Positions 42,122 to 51,330 of a DNA stretch of 64,000 bases are shown here, piece after piece. Each line of letters begins with the position of its first letter. The stretch's first letter is position 1. The stretch spans positions 1 to 64,000 of the forward strand of contig JAENVS010000036.1 in the NCBI GenBank assembly GCA_016650445.1, read 5' to 3'. A program made the position numbers and the translations under genes. The stretch is from Frankiaceae bacterium. GTDB taxonomy: Bacteria; Actinomycetota; Actinomycetes; Mycobacteriales; SCTD01. The notes under the pieces are model-generated. The model did not search any database. It had not been told where the DNA came from and saw only the letters and a list, made by a program, of their open reading frames with translations.

Positions 42122-42962
42122 CCAGCAGGCGCTCGAAAGCGTCGCGCAGCTTCTCGGTCACCGGGCCGACGCCGAGAGATCGGCCGTCGAGCTCGGTGAC
42201 CGGCGCGATTCCGCGCACGCTCGACATCATCAGGACCTCGTCGGCGGTGGCGAGCTCGTCGGCGGTGCCGCGGCGTTGCTCGTAGGCGACGCCCCGCTGG
42301 TCGCACAGGCGCAGCACCTCGTGCAGCGTCGTACCGGGAAGAATGGAGACCTCCTCAGCAGGGGGCGTGATCAGCCGGCCACCGGTGACCCAGGCGACTG
42401 TGGAGGTCGGTGCTTCCAGGACCTCGCCGTCGATGCTGAGCCAGACCACGTCGTCGGCGCCTTCGGCCTGGGCGTGACGCAGGCTGGCCATGTTGACGGC
42501 GTACGACGTCGCCTTGACGCCGCCGAGCAGCCACGGCGACTGCGCCCGAATGCCGGCTGCCACCCCGAGCGTGAGGGTGATGGCGCGGACGCCGTGCTCG
42601 CGTCCGCGGACCGTCTCGGGCGGCACTTCGGTGACGAGGGCAAACCCGACCGGCGTGCCGTTCGGCGGTCCCTTGGAGCAGACCAGGCGCAGTACGCCGT
42701 CCGAGCCGGCGTAGGCACTGACCGCCAGCGCCGAGAGCTCCTCCCACCCGTTCGGGAGCGCAATGGCCAGCCGCTCGGCCGAACGCCCGAGCCGGGTCAC
42801 GTGGGCTTCCAGGAAGGCGGGCTTTCCGGCGGCGACCCGGGCGGTCTCGAAGACCGACTCGCCGCGCAGCACGCCCAGGTCGTCGGCGCGGAGCACGGGG
42901 GCGGTTGCGTCGCGGAGCTCGGGCCCGTCCGGCGTGAGTACGGCGAGCACGGTGTTGGCCAT
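42111..42962 (-). CDS. pabC: Class IV aminotransferase, probably aminodeoxychorismate lyase
   Basis: A 283-residue fold-type IV PLP enzyme. The PLP lysine is Lys150 in LLGGVKATSYAVNM, and the cofactor-phosphate and Glu region is WLSIDGEVLEAPTSTVAWV. This set fits 4-amino-4-deoxychorismate lyase (PabC), which splits aminodeoxychorismate to p-aminobenzoate and pyruvate for folate. A branched-chain or D-amino acid aminotransferase is possible. Its end overlaps the end of the secreted protein gene by 11 bases. It is divergent from the Nur-like gene with only 24 bases between the starts. Confidence 0.75.
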   Translation of the reverse strand: MANTVLAVLTPDGPELRDATAPVLRADDLGVLRGESVFETARVAAGKPAFLEAHVTRLGRSAERLAIALPNGWEELSALAVSAYAGSDGVLRLVCSKGPPNGTPVGFALVTEVPPETVRGREHGVRAITLTLGVAAGIRAQSPWLLGGVKATSYAVNMASLRHAQAEGADDVVWLSIDGEVLEAPTSTVAWVTGGRLITPPAEEVSILPGTTLHEVLRLCDQRGVAYEQRRGTADELATADEVLMMSSVRGIAPVTELDGRSLGVGPVTEKLRDAFERLLASG

Positions 42963-42986
42963 GCGTCGGAGGTTAATGTTCGCCGC

Positions 42987-43427
42987 ATGGGACGCAGTGC
43001 GCCTGCGGGGGACGACTGGCAGGCGCAGCTGCGAGCGCGGGGGTATCGGCTGACCCCGCAGCGCCAGCTCGTTCTGGCGGCCGTCGGCGAGCTCGGTCAT
43101 GCGACCCCCGAGGAGATCGCGACGGCCGTGCAGCAGACCGCTACGTCGGTCAACATCTCGACGGTCTACCGGACGCTGGAGCTGCTCGAGGAGCTCGGCC
43201 TGCTGCAGCACACCCATATGGGTCACGGCGCGCCGACGTACTCGATCCCGACGGATGACGACCACGTGCATCTGGTCTGCCGGGACTGCGGCGGGGTGCA
43301 GGAGGTGGACAGCTCGCTGCTTGCTGACGTCGTCGGCCGCCTGTCCTCGGAGCGAGGGTTCACTGTCGACGTCGGTCACTTCGCCGTGTTCGGACGGTGC
43401 GCCGCGTGTGCCGTGACGGGTTCGTAA
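42987..43427 (+). CDS. nur: Fur-family regulator, probably nickel-responsive Nur
   Basis: A 146-residue Fur-family repressor. The DNA-binding helix region is LRARGYRLTPQRQLVLAAVG and NISTVYRTLELLEELGL. The metal and dimer part has QHTHMGHGAPTYS, HVHLVCRDCGG, and a final HFAVFGRCAACA with the second Cys pair. The overall pattern strongly recalls Streptomyces Nur, including LGHATPEEI and HTHMGHG, which hold nickel-site histidines. Some histidines of the second site are replaced (YSIPTDDDHVH). It may control nickel uptake and superoxide dismutase. ATG 42987 starts only 24 bases from pabC, so promoters overlap. Confidence 0.8.
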   Translation: MGRSAPAGDDWQAQLRARGYRLTPQRQLVLAAVGELGHATPEEIATAVQQTATSVNISTVYRTLELLEELGLLQHTHMGHGAPTYSIPTDDDHVHLVCRDCGGVQEVDSSLLADVVGRLSSERGFTVDVGHFAVFGRCAACAVTGS

Positions 43428-43562
43428 CCCCTCGCCCGCAGGAACATCTGGGTCCTGAGGCGAACCAAGAGGCACGTGAAGCGTCTCTACTAGTAGGTCC
43501 CCGGTCATATAGGCCGTTGGCACTAGGCTCAAATCGCCCAGTTCGTCACTGACAGGAGCTCC

Positions 43563-45749
43563 ATGAAGATCGCCATGCGCCGCCGGCTCGCCGTTGCGGC
43601 AGTCCTCTCCATGACAGCCACCGTCGCAGCGCTGGCCCTCACCGCCACCGAGAGCGCCGCCACTGTCAGCTCGGTCAGTCCGGCGGCGGCCGGCAACTTC
43701 GCGCCGCAGCCGACGACCGTCAACTTCACCCTCAGCGGGTCGCCTGTCGGCACCAGCAACAAGGCTCCCATCGGCTCAGACGTCGTCTGGACCCGGGTAG
43801 GGACGACCGACGACCAGTTCGTGAGCTCGGTTGAAGACAACTTGAGCCCGACCCAGCAGGCGCCGTCGACGTCCGTCGACTTCTCGGCGGTCACCGATTG
43901 GAACGGCAACGACAAGTACTCCGATGCCCCGGCGAACCCCGGTACGTACATGGTCACGTTCCAGGACCCGGTCACTGGTACGCCGCTGGACAGCTGCCCC
44001 TCCTGCTTCAGCGTGGTCGCAGGCGGTTTCCCTTCTGTCACCAGCGCCTCGCCCAACAAGGTGGCGGCCAACACGTCGTCCGCTGTGACGTTCACGGGCA
44101 ACAACTTCGCGCGTGGCACGACCTTCTCCATCCTGCCCGTCAGCGGCAGCGCCGCGACCGACGTCAAGATCGAGCAGGCGAAGGACACCAGCGGCAACCT
44201 GATAGCGCCGTCGGCGGACGGCAGGTCCTACTTCGCCCAGGTCACGATCCCCGCCGGGGCTGCGCTTGGCGTGCGTGACATCCAGGCGACCAACACCAAC
44301 GGCGATACCTTGATCTGCAGCGGGTGCTTCACCGTCCTGGGGGCGAACCTGACGTTCGTCAGCCCGAGCGGGTTGACGAACAACGACACGGACAACGCCA
44401 GGTCGATCACGTTCTTCGGTCCCGCCGGTTCTATGGCCTCCGACGGCGTCCCCAGCCTCGACTACGTGGGCACGCCGGGCGGATCCACGCGTGAGGCCCT
44501 GCGTCTCGTCGGTGCCGTGACCAACCGCGCCGGTGATGGCTCCTCGATCACCGCGACGTACAACCTCGCTGCTGCCGCTCCCGGCAGCAGCGCCTACCAG
44601 CCGACCGTGACCTCCGCATCGGGCAGCACGATCAACGTCTGCGGCTGCCGGTTCTCGGTGGTGCAGCCCGTGACGCCGACGCTGACCGGGCTCAGCCCGA
44701 GCAACCAGAACCGCGGGTCGACGCAGCAGGTCACCGTCAGCGGCACCAACTTCTCCAAGGGCGCCAAGGTCAACATCCTCGGCGGCGGCGTGACCACCAC
44801 GGTCGTCGAGTACGTCAGCCGCACCCAGCTGAAGGCGACCTTCCAGGTCGACGGCGCGACGGGTGCCGGCGTACGTGATGCCGAGGTCGTGCTGACCGAC
44901 GCGAAGAAGGCCACCAAGACGGGCGCCTACACGATCAACGGCAACTCGCCTGGCCCGTCCACGAGCTCGTCGCCGTCCGCGTCGCCCACCGGGTCACCCT
45001 GCCCGTCTGCCAGCAGCAGCCCCTCGGCGAGCCCGTCCGCGACGGCGACGGCGACGACGTCGCCGAGCGCTTCCCCGTCGTCCAGCGCTTCCGCGTCGCC
45101 GAGCGCGTCATCGGGCACGACCAGCTGCCTGACGCTGACGCTCACGGTCAGCCCGGCCCACATCGTGCCGACCCAGGGCTCGGTCGTCCGCGTCCACGGC
45201 TCGCCCAACCAGGCTGTGCAGGTCTACGCCTACAGCCGCCCCAACACGACGTACTCCGTCGTCCGCAGTGGCACGACCAACTCCACCGGTGACATCGCCT
45301 GGACGGTCACGCCGGGTGGCAACACCCGGCTCTACGCCCACTACACGAGCGGCACCACGGTGACCGCCGTGAACGACAGCCCGTCGACGGTCATCACCGT
45401 CCACACGTCGCTCAGTCTGAGCGCCTACCGCGACGGTGTCCGCAGGTACCACTTCCAGGGCACGAACCTGCCGCGTCGCGCCGGCCAGCTCATCACGCTG
45501 TACCGCTACGCGACCGGTCCGAACCTGGACCGGTACTGCGTGCCGACGGCCGAGTCCGACACCTTCAACAAGGACGACGCCGGCTGCCGGGCGATCATCA
45601 CCTCGCAGGCCAAGACCGGTCCGAACAACACCTGGCGGATCGACCGGACATTCACCGGCAGCGGCCAGTTCTACTTCGTGGTCCGCACCAGCGAGAACAT
45701 CAACAACGGTCGCGGCCACAGCAACCAGCGCCTGACGATCATCCACTAG
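43563..45749 (+). CDS. Secreted IPT/TIG protein with shared C-terminal module
   Basis: A 728-residue exported protein. A signal peptide ends near residue 35. Residues about 36-460 contain IPT/TIG-like Ig folds, the clearest being LTGLSPSNQNRGSTQQVTVS. A serine/proline/threonine-rich linker covers about 462-517. The last 210 residues match the C-terminal module of the protein at 39341: LSLSAYRDGVRRYHFQG, NLPRRAGQLITLYR and a final RLTIIH. ATG 43563 has AGGAG closely upstream. A strong terminator follows the stop. It is likely a surface protein; a binding role is inferred from the folds. Confidence 0.82.
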   Translation: MKIAMRRRLAVAAVLSMTATVAALALTATESAATVSSVSPAAAGNFAPQPTTVNFTLSGSPVGTSNKAPIGSDVVWTRVGTTDDQFVSSVEDNLSPTQQAPSTSVDFSAVTDWNGNDKYSDAPANPGTYMVTFQDPVTGTPLDSCPSCFSVVAGGFPSVTSASPNKVAANTSSAVTFTGNNFARGTTFSILPVSGSAATDVKIEQAKDTSGNLIAPSADGRSYFAQVTIPAGAALGVRDIQATNTNGDTLICSGCFTVLGANLTFVSPSGLTNNDTDNARSITFFGPAGSMASDGVPSLDYVGTPGGSTREALRLVGAVTNRAGDGSSITATYNLAAAAPGSSAYQPTVTSASGSTINVCGCRFSVVQPVTPTLTGLSPSNQNRGSTQQVTVSGTNFSKGAKVNILGGGVTTTVVEYVSRTQLKATFQVDGATGAGVRDAEVVLTDAKKATKTGAYTINGNSPGPSTSSSPSASPTGSPCPSASSSPSASPSATATATTSPSASPSSSASASPSASSGTTSCLTLTLTVSPAHIVPTQGSVVRVHGSPNQAVQVYAYSRPNTTYSVVRSGTTNSTGDIAWTVTPGGNTRLYAHYTSGTTVTAVNDSPSTVITVHTSLSLSAYRDGVRRYHFQGTNLPRRAGQLITLYRYATGPNLDRYCVPTAESDTFNKDDAGCRAIITSQAKTGPNNTWRIDRTFTGSGQFYFVVRTSENINNGRGHSNQRLTIIH

Positions 45750-45760
45750 TCACGCGTGAC

Positions 45761-45793
45761 TGCGGGGCGGTCCTCTTCGGAGGCCGCCCCGCA
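45761..45793 (+). terminator. Strong GC hairpin with TTCG loop
   Basis: TGCGGGGCGG-T-CCTC pairs with GAGG-CCGCCCCGCA across a TTCG tetraloop, 11 bases after the secreted protein stop. The stem is near-perfect with one bulged base. An actinobacterial-type terminator without a U-run. Confidence 0.85.
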
Positions 45794-45825
45794 GCCATGT
45801 CCGGGGTCACCCGCTGGTCCGCGTT

Positions 45826-45880
45826 GATCGCCGTGCGCGTGCTGCGCTCGCAGCCCCAGCGTGTGCCGCGCACGCCGATC
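45826..45880 (+). repeat. 55-bp palindromic repeat, copy A
   Basis: Begins GATCGCCGTGCGC and ends GCGCACGCCGATC: 13-base inverted arms with one mismatch. Relatives are at 51203-51257, 52271-52325 and 52335-52389. It lies just before the YgfZ-like gene. Confidence 0.75.
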
Positions 45881-45922
45881 TCGACAGGGAATCCCGCCGG
45901 TGTCTGGGACGCTGATGCGGAT

Positions 45923-46870
45923 GTGACCAGCCCCCTGCTCGCGCGCCCCGGCGCGGTGGCCGCCGGCCCGCCCGATGCGGGCGTCGCGGCCCACTACGGC
46001 GACCCCTATCGCGAGCAGCGCGCACTGGCGGCGGGGACGGCGAACGTGGACCTGTCACATCGGCCGGTCGTCCGCATCGCCGGCCCCGACCGGCTGGACT
46101 GGCTGCACAACCTGACGACCCAGCACATGCTGGCCCTGCAACCGCAGGTCTGGACCCAGGCACTGATCCTGAGCCCGCACGGGCACGTCGAGCACCACCT
46201 GCAGCTCGTGGACGACGGCGCGGTCGTGTGGGCGCACGTCGAGCCCGGGACTGCCGGGGCACTGGTCGACTACCTCGAGCGGATGAGGTTCATGTCGCGG
46301 GTGGAGGTTGCAGATGTCAGCGCCGAGTGGGCGGTCCTGCACCGTGCCGGTGCCGATCGGCTCGTCTCCCGTGCCGAGCTGCCGTCGTACGACGGGGAGC
46401 TCGCCGGCGTGTGGGCCTATGAAGCGCTGCGAGTCGCCGCCCACAGGCCGCGGCTGACGGTGGACACCGACCACCGCACCATTCCCAACGAGGTCGGCTG
46501 GCTCGGGCGGGCCGTGCACCTGGACAAGGGCTGCTACCGCGGGCAGGAGACGGTCGCGCGTGTTTACAACCTCGGGCGGCCGCCGCGCCGGCTCGTGCTG
46601 CTGCATCTCGACGGCAGCGACAGCGAGCTTCCGGTGACGGGGGAGGCGGTCCTGTACGACGGCCGCGAGGTCGGTCGGGTCGGCACGGCGGCCAGGCACC
46701 ACGAGCTCGGCCCGATCGCTTTGGCGCTCGTCAAGCGGCAGGTGCCTGACGACGCCGCGCTGCTCGCCGGAGCGGTGCCGGCGCGGATCGACCCGGCCGA
46801 GGACGACGAGCCTGCATCACCCGCCCGGGCGGCTGCAGCCGTGAGGGGACTGCTGCCCCGCCGCCGCTAG
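45923..46870 (+). CDS. ygfZ: YgfZ/GcvT-like folate-binding protein
   Basis: A 315-residue YgfZ-family protein. The diagnostic motif K-G-C-Y-x-G-Q-E appears as DKGCYRGQETVARVYNLGRP, and the tetrahydrofolate-binding region has WLHNLTTQHMLAL near the start. Such proteins support iron-sulfur cluster enzymes with folate. GTG 45923 is used because residues upstream of it are encoded by the 55-bp repeat and look noncoding. The order Nur then YgfZ is shared with Streptomyces, with a large secreted protein inserted here. Confidence 0.88.
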   Translation: MTSPLLARPGAVAAGPPDAGVAAHYGDPYREQRALAAGTANVDLSHRPVVRIAGPDRLDWLHNLTTQHMLALQPQVWTQALILSPHGHVEHHLQLVDDGAVVWAHVEPGTAGALVDYLERMRFMSRVEVADVSAEWAVLHRAGADRLVSRAELPSYDGELAGVWAYEALRVAAHRPRLTVDTDHRTIPNEVGWLGRAVHLDKGCYRGQETVARVYNLGRPPRRLVLLHLDGSDSELPVTGEAVLYDGREVGRVGTAARHHELGPIALALVKRQVPDDAALLAGAVPARIDPAEDDEPASPARAAAAVRGLLPRRR

Positions 46871-46999
46871 AGCCGCTCCGATCGACGTCGCGGCTGAGAG
46901 CCGGAGTCGCCTGCCCGCGCGGCGGCGGCAGCACGGCGCCTGCTACCTCGACATCGTGTGACCGGACGCTTCGGGTGGCCGGGGCTGCCCTGGCGCGCG

Positions 47000-47136
47000 T
47001 GTCGAACTGCTGTCACCTGCAGCGGTGCAAGAAGTTGCGGCACTTCGACATAGCGGGCGACAGGCATCCTGCTCGGCGCTGTTGCGCCGGCGATCGGGCG
47101 ACCAGGCGGATCGCGTCAGATGACAGCAGTTCGACA
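47000..47136. repeat. Element with perfect 16-bp terminal inverted repeats
   Basis: TGTCGAACTGCTGTCA (47000-47015) and its exact reverse complement (47121-47136) bound a 137-bp segment between two convergent genes. A third, imperfect half-site CACTTCGACA occurs inside, near 47040. No transposase is encoded. It fits a miniature inverted-repeat element or a regulatory double site; no clear target duplication is seen. Bases 46871-47175 hold nothing else I can name. Confidence 0.6.
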
Positions 47137-47175
47137 TGCAGTCGCGGAGAAGGAGCAGAGTCTGTCGTTCTTGCC

Positions 47176-49527
47176 TCAGCGGCCGAACAGGCCCTTCTTC
47201 TTCTTGGTCTGCGTGGCCGCGGGGCGTGGCGCGGTCGGAGCCGCCGGTCGCGCGGGCGGCGGCGGGTCGTCGTCGAGTCCGAGGGAGGAGAGCTCGCGCA
47301 GCAGCGCGGCGGTGTCGGTGTCCTGGTGCATGTACGGCATGGGCGGGTCGTCGTCCTCGACGTCCTCGGGCTCGCTCTCCTCGACTGCGGCGTGCGGTTG
47401 CGCGCTCGCGACGGATGCCGCGTCGCTGAGCTCTGCGAAGGCAGCCGCTGCTGCAGCGGCCGTGTGCTCGGTGCCCCGCATCGGGTCGGTGGCCTGCGCG
47501 GCTGCCGCTGCCTCCTCGGCACGGCGGGCCTCGTCGGCGTGGCGCGCCTCTTCGGCGAGTCGGTACTGCTCCGCCTCGTAGGCCAGCCGAGCGTCCTCGG
47601 CGCGACGGGCTTCCTCAGCCAGCCGCGCTTCTTCAGCGAGTTGTGCCTCTCCGGCGAGCCGGGCTTGCTCTGCTTCGTGGGCGAGCCGGGATTCTTCGGC
47701 GACGCGGGCTTCCTCGGCCAGGTGCGCTTCTTCTGCGAGTCGGGCTTCTTCGGCGAGCCGAGCCTGCTCTGCTTCGTGGGCCAGGCGGCCTTCCTCAGCG
47801 ACGCGGGCCTCTTCGGCCAGGCGAGCCTGCTCTGCGTCTTCGGCGAGCCGGGCTTCCTCGGCCAGGCGTGCCTGCTCTGCTTCGTGGGCCAGACGGGCAT
47901 CTTCGGCGACGCGGGCCTCTTCAGCCAGCCGCGCTTCTTCTGCGAGTCGGGCTTCTTCGGCGAGCCGAGCCTGCTCTGCTTCGTGGGCCAGACGGGCATC
48001 TTCGGCGACGCGGGCCTCTTCCGCCAGGCGAACCTGCTCTGCCTCCTCGGCGAGCCGAGTTTCTTCAGCGAGCCGGGCTTCCTCGGCCAGGCGGGCCTCT
48101 TCAGCCTTTCGCGCCTTCTTGGCGGCGCGTGTCTCCTCGGTCTTGCGGGCTTCTTCGGCGACGCGGGCTTCTTCGGCGAGGCGAGCCAGTTCTGCTTCTT
48201 CGGCGAGGCGGGCCTCTTCGGCGAGGCGAGCCAGTTCTGCTTCTTCGGCGACGCGGACCTGCTCTGCTTCTTCTGCGAGGCGGGCTTGCTCGGCCTGGCG
48301 AGCGGCCTCGGCATCTTCCTCGCGACGGGCGGCCCCGCGGCGCGCCTCGTCGAGGTCGAGGACCTCCGCGATCGGTCCGGCGTCGGCAGCCTCGGCAGTG
48401 GCCTCCGCGGCCGCCCGCGCGGCCTCCATCTCGGCCTGCGCGTCGGCCAGCTCGGCAGCATCCTTCTCGCGGCGACGGGCGGCCCGCCGCTGCTTGTCCG
48501 CCTCCTTCTTCGCAACCTCGGGGTCGACCTCCGGAGCAGCCGGGCGGGTGCGGGTCGACGGCGCGTTGAAGATGTCGTCGGACGCCGTCTCAGGGCCCAT
48601 CAGCGCAGCCAGTGCGGCCGACACCCGGTCGATGGAGCCGTCGACGTCGGCGGTCGGCAGGTCGAGCGTGCGGTCCGGCCGACGGGCCGGCGGGATCGCC
48701 GGCGCGCTGGGCGCCGATCCCACGCCCGACAGGGCGGAGACGAGTCGCGAGGCGACAGCACCTGCGTCGAACTCCGTCTCCACGGCAGTCGGCGCCACAG
48801 ACGACTCGGGCCCGGTGAGCTCCTCCTCCACCTCGAGCAGGCCGGCCTGCACGAGCGTGTAGACGACCTGGCCCGCCTCGTAGAGCGTGAAGCCGCAGTC
48901 GCGGGCGAGATCGGCCACGGTGCGCATGCCGTCGACCTTGCACAGCAGCGACCAGGCGTCGGCGTCGATCTCCATCTCGTCCGAGCTCGATCCCGCAGCC
49001 GACAGCAGCGGCACCGCGCTCGGACCATGAACGGCCTGTTCGATCTCCTGCCACTCCCGGCGCCGGCGGCCGATCTCAGCGAGCAGCTCGGCGACGGTCA
49101 CGGGCGGTGCGACGTCCTCGCGAGTGCGTTCGTTGATCCGGAACTTCCAGGCGCCCGACGTCCACAGCAGCAGGTCCGACATCGACTCCCGGACCTGCTC
49201 CTGCACGAAGGCCTCGACGACAGGCTGGTCGACGTACGAGAGGTGAACGAGGAGCTCCCCCAAGCGCCAGCCCTGCAGCTCTGTGCGCTGCGCCTCGAGC
49301 GCCTCGGCCAGCGCCTCGGGCGCAAGATCACCGGAAGACACGAGCCGCGCACCGAGCTGCGGGCGGTGGCCGGGCACCACGACGGCGTACACGCAGCCAC
49401 CGCGCAGGTAGACCTTGGCATCGTCACCGGCCGGGTCGGCGATGTGCAGGCAGCCGGTCGCGACCCCCTCGGCGAGCTGCTCGAGGAGGTCGGGAAGAGG
49501 GGTGGTGGCGAGGTCGCCCTTGAGCAC
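47176..49527 (-). CDS. DUF4388 protein with long Ala/Glu repeat
   Basis: A 783-residue protein. Residues about 1-105 form a DUF4388 domain ([25 protein letters not shown]-like [12 protein letters not shown]). A second, winged-helix-like segment is about 200-270 ([20 protein letters not shown]). From about 395 to 670 comes an extremely regular stretch of ARLAEEA units, with larger blocks such as [20 protein letters not shown] repeated several times, predicted as a long single helix. The C-terminus is basic (KKKKGLFGR). GTG 49527 follows GGGAGG. DUF4388 occurs in PatA-like and motility or development regulators. It is divergent from rsiG, so co-regulation is likely. The repeat count may vary between strains. 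Confidence 0.82.
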   Translation of the reverse strand: MLKGDLATTPLPDLLEQLAEGVATGCLHIADPAGDDAKVYLRGGCVYAVVVPGHRPQLGARLVSSGDLAPEALAEALEAQRTELQGWRLGELLVHLSYVDQPVVEAFVQEQVRESMSDLLLWTSGAWKFRINERTREDVAPPVTVAELLAEIGRRRREWQEIEQAVHGPSAVPLLSAAGSSSDEMEIDADAWSLLCKVDGMRTVADLARDCGFTLYEAGQVVYTLVQAGLLEVEEELTGPESSVAPTAVETEFDAGAVASRLVSALSGVGSAPSAPAIPPARRPDRTLDLPTADVDGSIDRVSAALAALMGPETASDDIFNAPSTRTRPAAPEVDPEVAKKEADKQRRAARRREKDAAELADAQAEMEAARAAAEATAEAADAGPIAEVLDLDEARRGAARREEDAEAARQAEQARLAEEAEQVRVAEEAELARLAEEARLAEEAELARLAEEARVAEEARKTEETRAAKKARKAEEARLAEEARLAEETRLAEEAEQVRLAEEARVAEDARLAHEAEQARLAEEARLAEEARLAEEARVAEDARLAHEAEQARLAEEARLAEDAEQARLAEEARVAEEGRLAHEAEQARLAEEARLAEEAHLAEEARVAEESRLAHEAEQARLAGEAQLAEEARLAEEARRAEDARLAYEAEQYRLAEEARHADEARRAEEAAAAAQATDPMRGTEHTAAAAAAAFAELSDAASVASAQPHAAVEESEPEDVEDDDPPMPYMHQDTDTAALLRELSSLGLDDDPPPPARPAAPTAPRPAATQTKKKKGLFGR

Positions 49528-49694
49528 GCTCGACCTCCCTCTGTGCCGTGGCCCCGGAATGCGAGATTCCCCGCTAGGAAGGCTTCGGCAGGAAAAGCCC
49601 GTACGTTGAGCCGTCCGGCCCAACGGAAAGCATCCCCGTACCGCACACCGTGACATCTGACACGATGTGCGTCGACGAGCAGGAAGGATTGGGC

Positions 49695-50252
49695 GTGAGC
49701 ACCGACAGCAGCCCGGCCAAGGGCACCCGGCGGATCGACCGCGTCCTCGCGGAGGACTACCTCTCCGGGCTGGGCTCGGTCGACATCGCCGAGCTCCGCG
49801 AGCTGCGGGGGGAGGCGGAGCAGGAAGAGGTCGATCTGTCCTACATCCGCCGCATGGTGCAGGGACGGCTGGACGTGATCCGGGCCGAGCTCAACCGCCG
49901 CGACGGGAAGGGGTCGGGCAACCTCGTCGAGGACCTCGCCGCGATCCTGGCCGACGAGCCACGCGGGCCGGCCCGCGGCCTCGGCCGGCACGTGACGGTG
50001 GAGCCCTCCCGCGCCGACAGCCACCGGCGTTACGTCGAGGCTCTGGTCGCCGATGTCGACCTGTCCGACGTGGCCGCACGGTCGACCGACGAGCTCGCCC
50101 ACGCGATGCGCACCCTCTCCGAGGAGGAGCAGACGCTGTCCGGGAAGCGCCGAGAGGTGCAGGCCGTGATGGACGCCTGCAGCGCCGAGATCACCCGCCG
50201 CTACCGCGACGGCGAGGCCGACGTCGCCACGATCCTGAGCGAGCAGTCCTGA
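49695..50252 (+). CDS. rsiG: RsiG-type c-di-GMP-dependent anti-sigma factor
   Basis: A 185-residue all-helical protein with two copies of the c-di-GMP motif E-x3-S-x2-R-x3-Q-x3-D. The first uses Glu45, Ser49, Arg52, Gln56 and Asp60; the second uses Glu145, Ser149, Arg152, Gln156 and Asp160. In Streptomyces RsiG binds the sporulation sigma factor WhiG when loaded with c-di-GMP. Both motifs are complete, so this protein should bind a c-di-GMP dimer with one antiparallel pair. GTG 49695 is chosen for its AGGAAGGA site; GTG 49650 would add 15 residues. The target sigma factor is not in the window. Confidence 0.9.
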   Translation: MSTDSSPAKGTRRIDRVLAEDYLSGLGSVDIAELRELRGEAEQEEVDLSYIRRMVQGRLDVIRAELNRRDGKGSGNLVEDLAAILADEPRGPARGLGRHVTVEPSRADSHRRYVEALVADVDLSDVAARSTDELAHAMRTLSEEEQTLSGKRREVQAVMDACSAEITRRYRDGEADVATILSEQS

Positions 50253-50254
50253 CC

Positions 50255-51187
50255 CTGCCGGTCCTCGCCGAGGTCATCCGCTCGGGCTACGTCGAAGGCA
50301 CGCACACCGGCTCGGTCATCGCCCTGGGACCTGACGGCTCCACGCAACTCTCGCTGGGGGACGTGCACCGGCCGGTCTTCCCACGCAGCTCCAACAAGCC
50401 GCTGCAGGCCGTCGGGCTCCTCGAGACCGGTTGGTACGCCACCGACGACGAGCAGGTCACTCTCGCCACCGCCAGCCACTCGGGTGAGCCGGAGCACCTG
50501 GCCGTCGTACGCCGCATGCTCGACGAGGCAGGCCTGGACGCCTCGGCGCTGCAGTGCCCCGAGATGCTCCCGCTGAACGAGGACGAGGCGCACGCGCTCC
50601 TGGCCAGAGGCGAGCAGGCCAGCCGGCTGACCATGAACTGCTCCGGCAAGCACGCCGCCATGCTCGCGTGCGCCGTCGCCAACGGCTGGCCGACAGCGAC
50701 GTACCTCGACCCGGCGCACCCGGTCCAGGTCGCCATCCAGTCGTGGGTCGAGGAGCTCGCCGGCGAGCCGGTGAAGCACGTCGCGGTCGACGGGTGCGGT
50801 GCGCCGCAGCACGCGCTGTCGCTGCGTGGCCTCGCCCGGGCCTTTGCCGCACTCGTCCGCGACCAGCGCCGCGTCGCGGACGCGATGCGCGCGCACCCGC
50901 ACCTGGTCGGTGGCACCGGTCGCGACGTCACGCGGCTGATGCAGGGCGTGCCCGGTCTGGTCGCGAAGGACGGCGCCGAAGGCGTGTACGCCGTCGCGCT
51001 CGCCGACGGATCGTCGGTCGCGTTGAAGGTGGAGGACGGTGCCTGGCGGGCGCGTCCGCCCATCCTGGTCGCCGCCCTGCGCCGGCTCGGCGTCGACGCA
51101 CCGGTCCTCGACGAGCTCGCCACCACCCCGGTGCTCGGCGGTGGCCGGGTCGTCGGCGAGGTCCGCGTCTCCGCCGTACTGACCTGA
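50255..51187 (+). CDS. L-asparaginase II family protein, probable CTG start
   Basis: A 310-residue member of the asparaginase family found in Rhizobium etli and actinobacteria, with FPRSSNKPLQAVGLLETG, MLPLNEDEAH and RLTMNCSGKHAAMLACAVA as conserved blocks and a late VDGCGAPQHALSLRG. It should convert asparagine to aspartate and ammonia. No ATG, GTG or TTG is in frame at the expected N-terminus. CTG at 50255 gives MPVLAEVIRSGYVEG, the usual family start, just 2 bases after the rsiG stop, so coupled translation from a CTG codon is the simplest reading. Confidence 0.82.
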   Translation: MPVLAEVIRSGYVEGTHTGSVIALGPDGSTQLSLGDVHRPVFPRSSNKPLQAVGLLETGWYATDDEQVTLATASHSGEPEHLAVVRRMLDEAGLDASALQCPEMLPLNEDEAHALLARGEQASRLTMNCSGKHAAMLACAVANGWPTATYLDPAHPVQVAIQSWVEELAGEPVKHVAVDGCGAPQHALSLRGLARAFAALVRDQRRVADAMRAHPHLVGGTGRDVTRLMQGVPGLVAKDGAEGVYAVALADGSSVALKVEDGAWRARPPILVAALRRLGVDAPVLDELATTPVLGGGRVVGEVRVSAVLT

Positions 51188-51202
51188 TTTTTCGACCCCA
51201 GT

Positions 51203-51257
51203 GATCGCCGTGCGCAACGCACGCTCAGCGCGCGCGTCTCGCAGCCGCACGCCGATC
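51203..51257 (+). repeat. 55-bp palindromic repeat, copy B
   Basis: Same length and ends as copy A (GATCGCCGTGCGC ... CACGCCGATC). It lies upstream of the AbiEi/DUF559 gene. Confidence 0.75.
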
Positions 51258-51330
51258 ATCCTCCCTGGCACTATCCACAGATGTTGGCCGCGGGGTACCG
51301 GCGCAACGTCTTGCCTCGGACACTCCGTCT

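Noticed and set aside
42276-42986. Upstream extension of the Nur frame opposite pabC
   Set aside because: It lies fully antisense to an enzyme with a clear PLP site; the HTH begins at the ATG at 42987.
43428-43562. A riboswitch before the secreted IPT/TIG gene
   Set aside because: The leader has no consensus of a known riboswitch class and the downstream gene gives no metabolic hint.
47016-47120. A transposase gene inside the 16-bp inverted repeats
   Set aside because: Only 105 bases lie between the arms and no coding pattern is seen.
46975-49653. An 892-codon open frame on the plus strand opposite the DUF4388 gene
   Set aside because: It is the antisense of the Ala/Glu repeat. Repetitive GC-rich codons keep the other strand open and give a Leu/Phe/Gly-rich repeat with no start signal.
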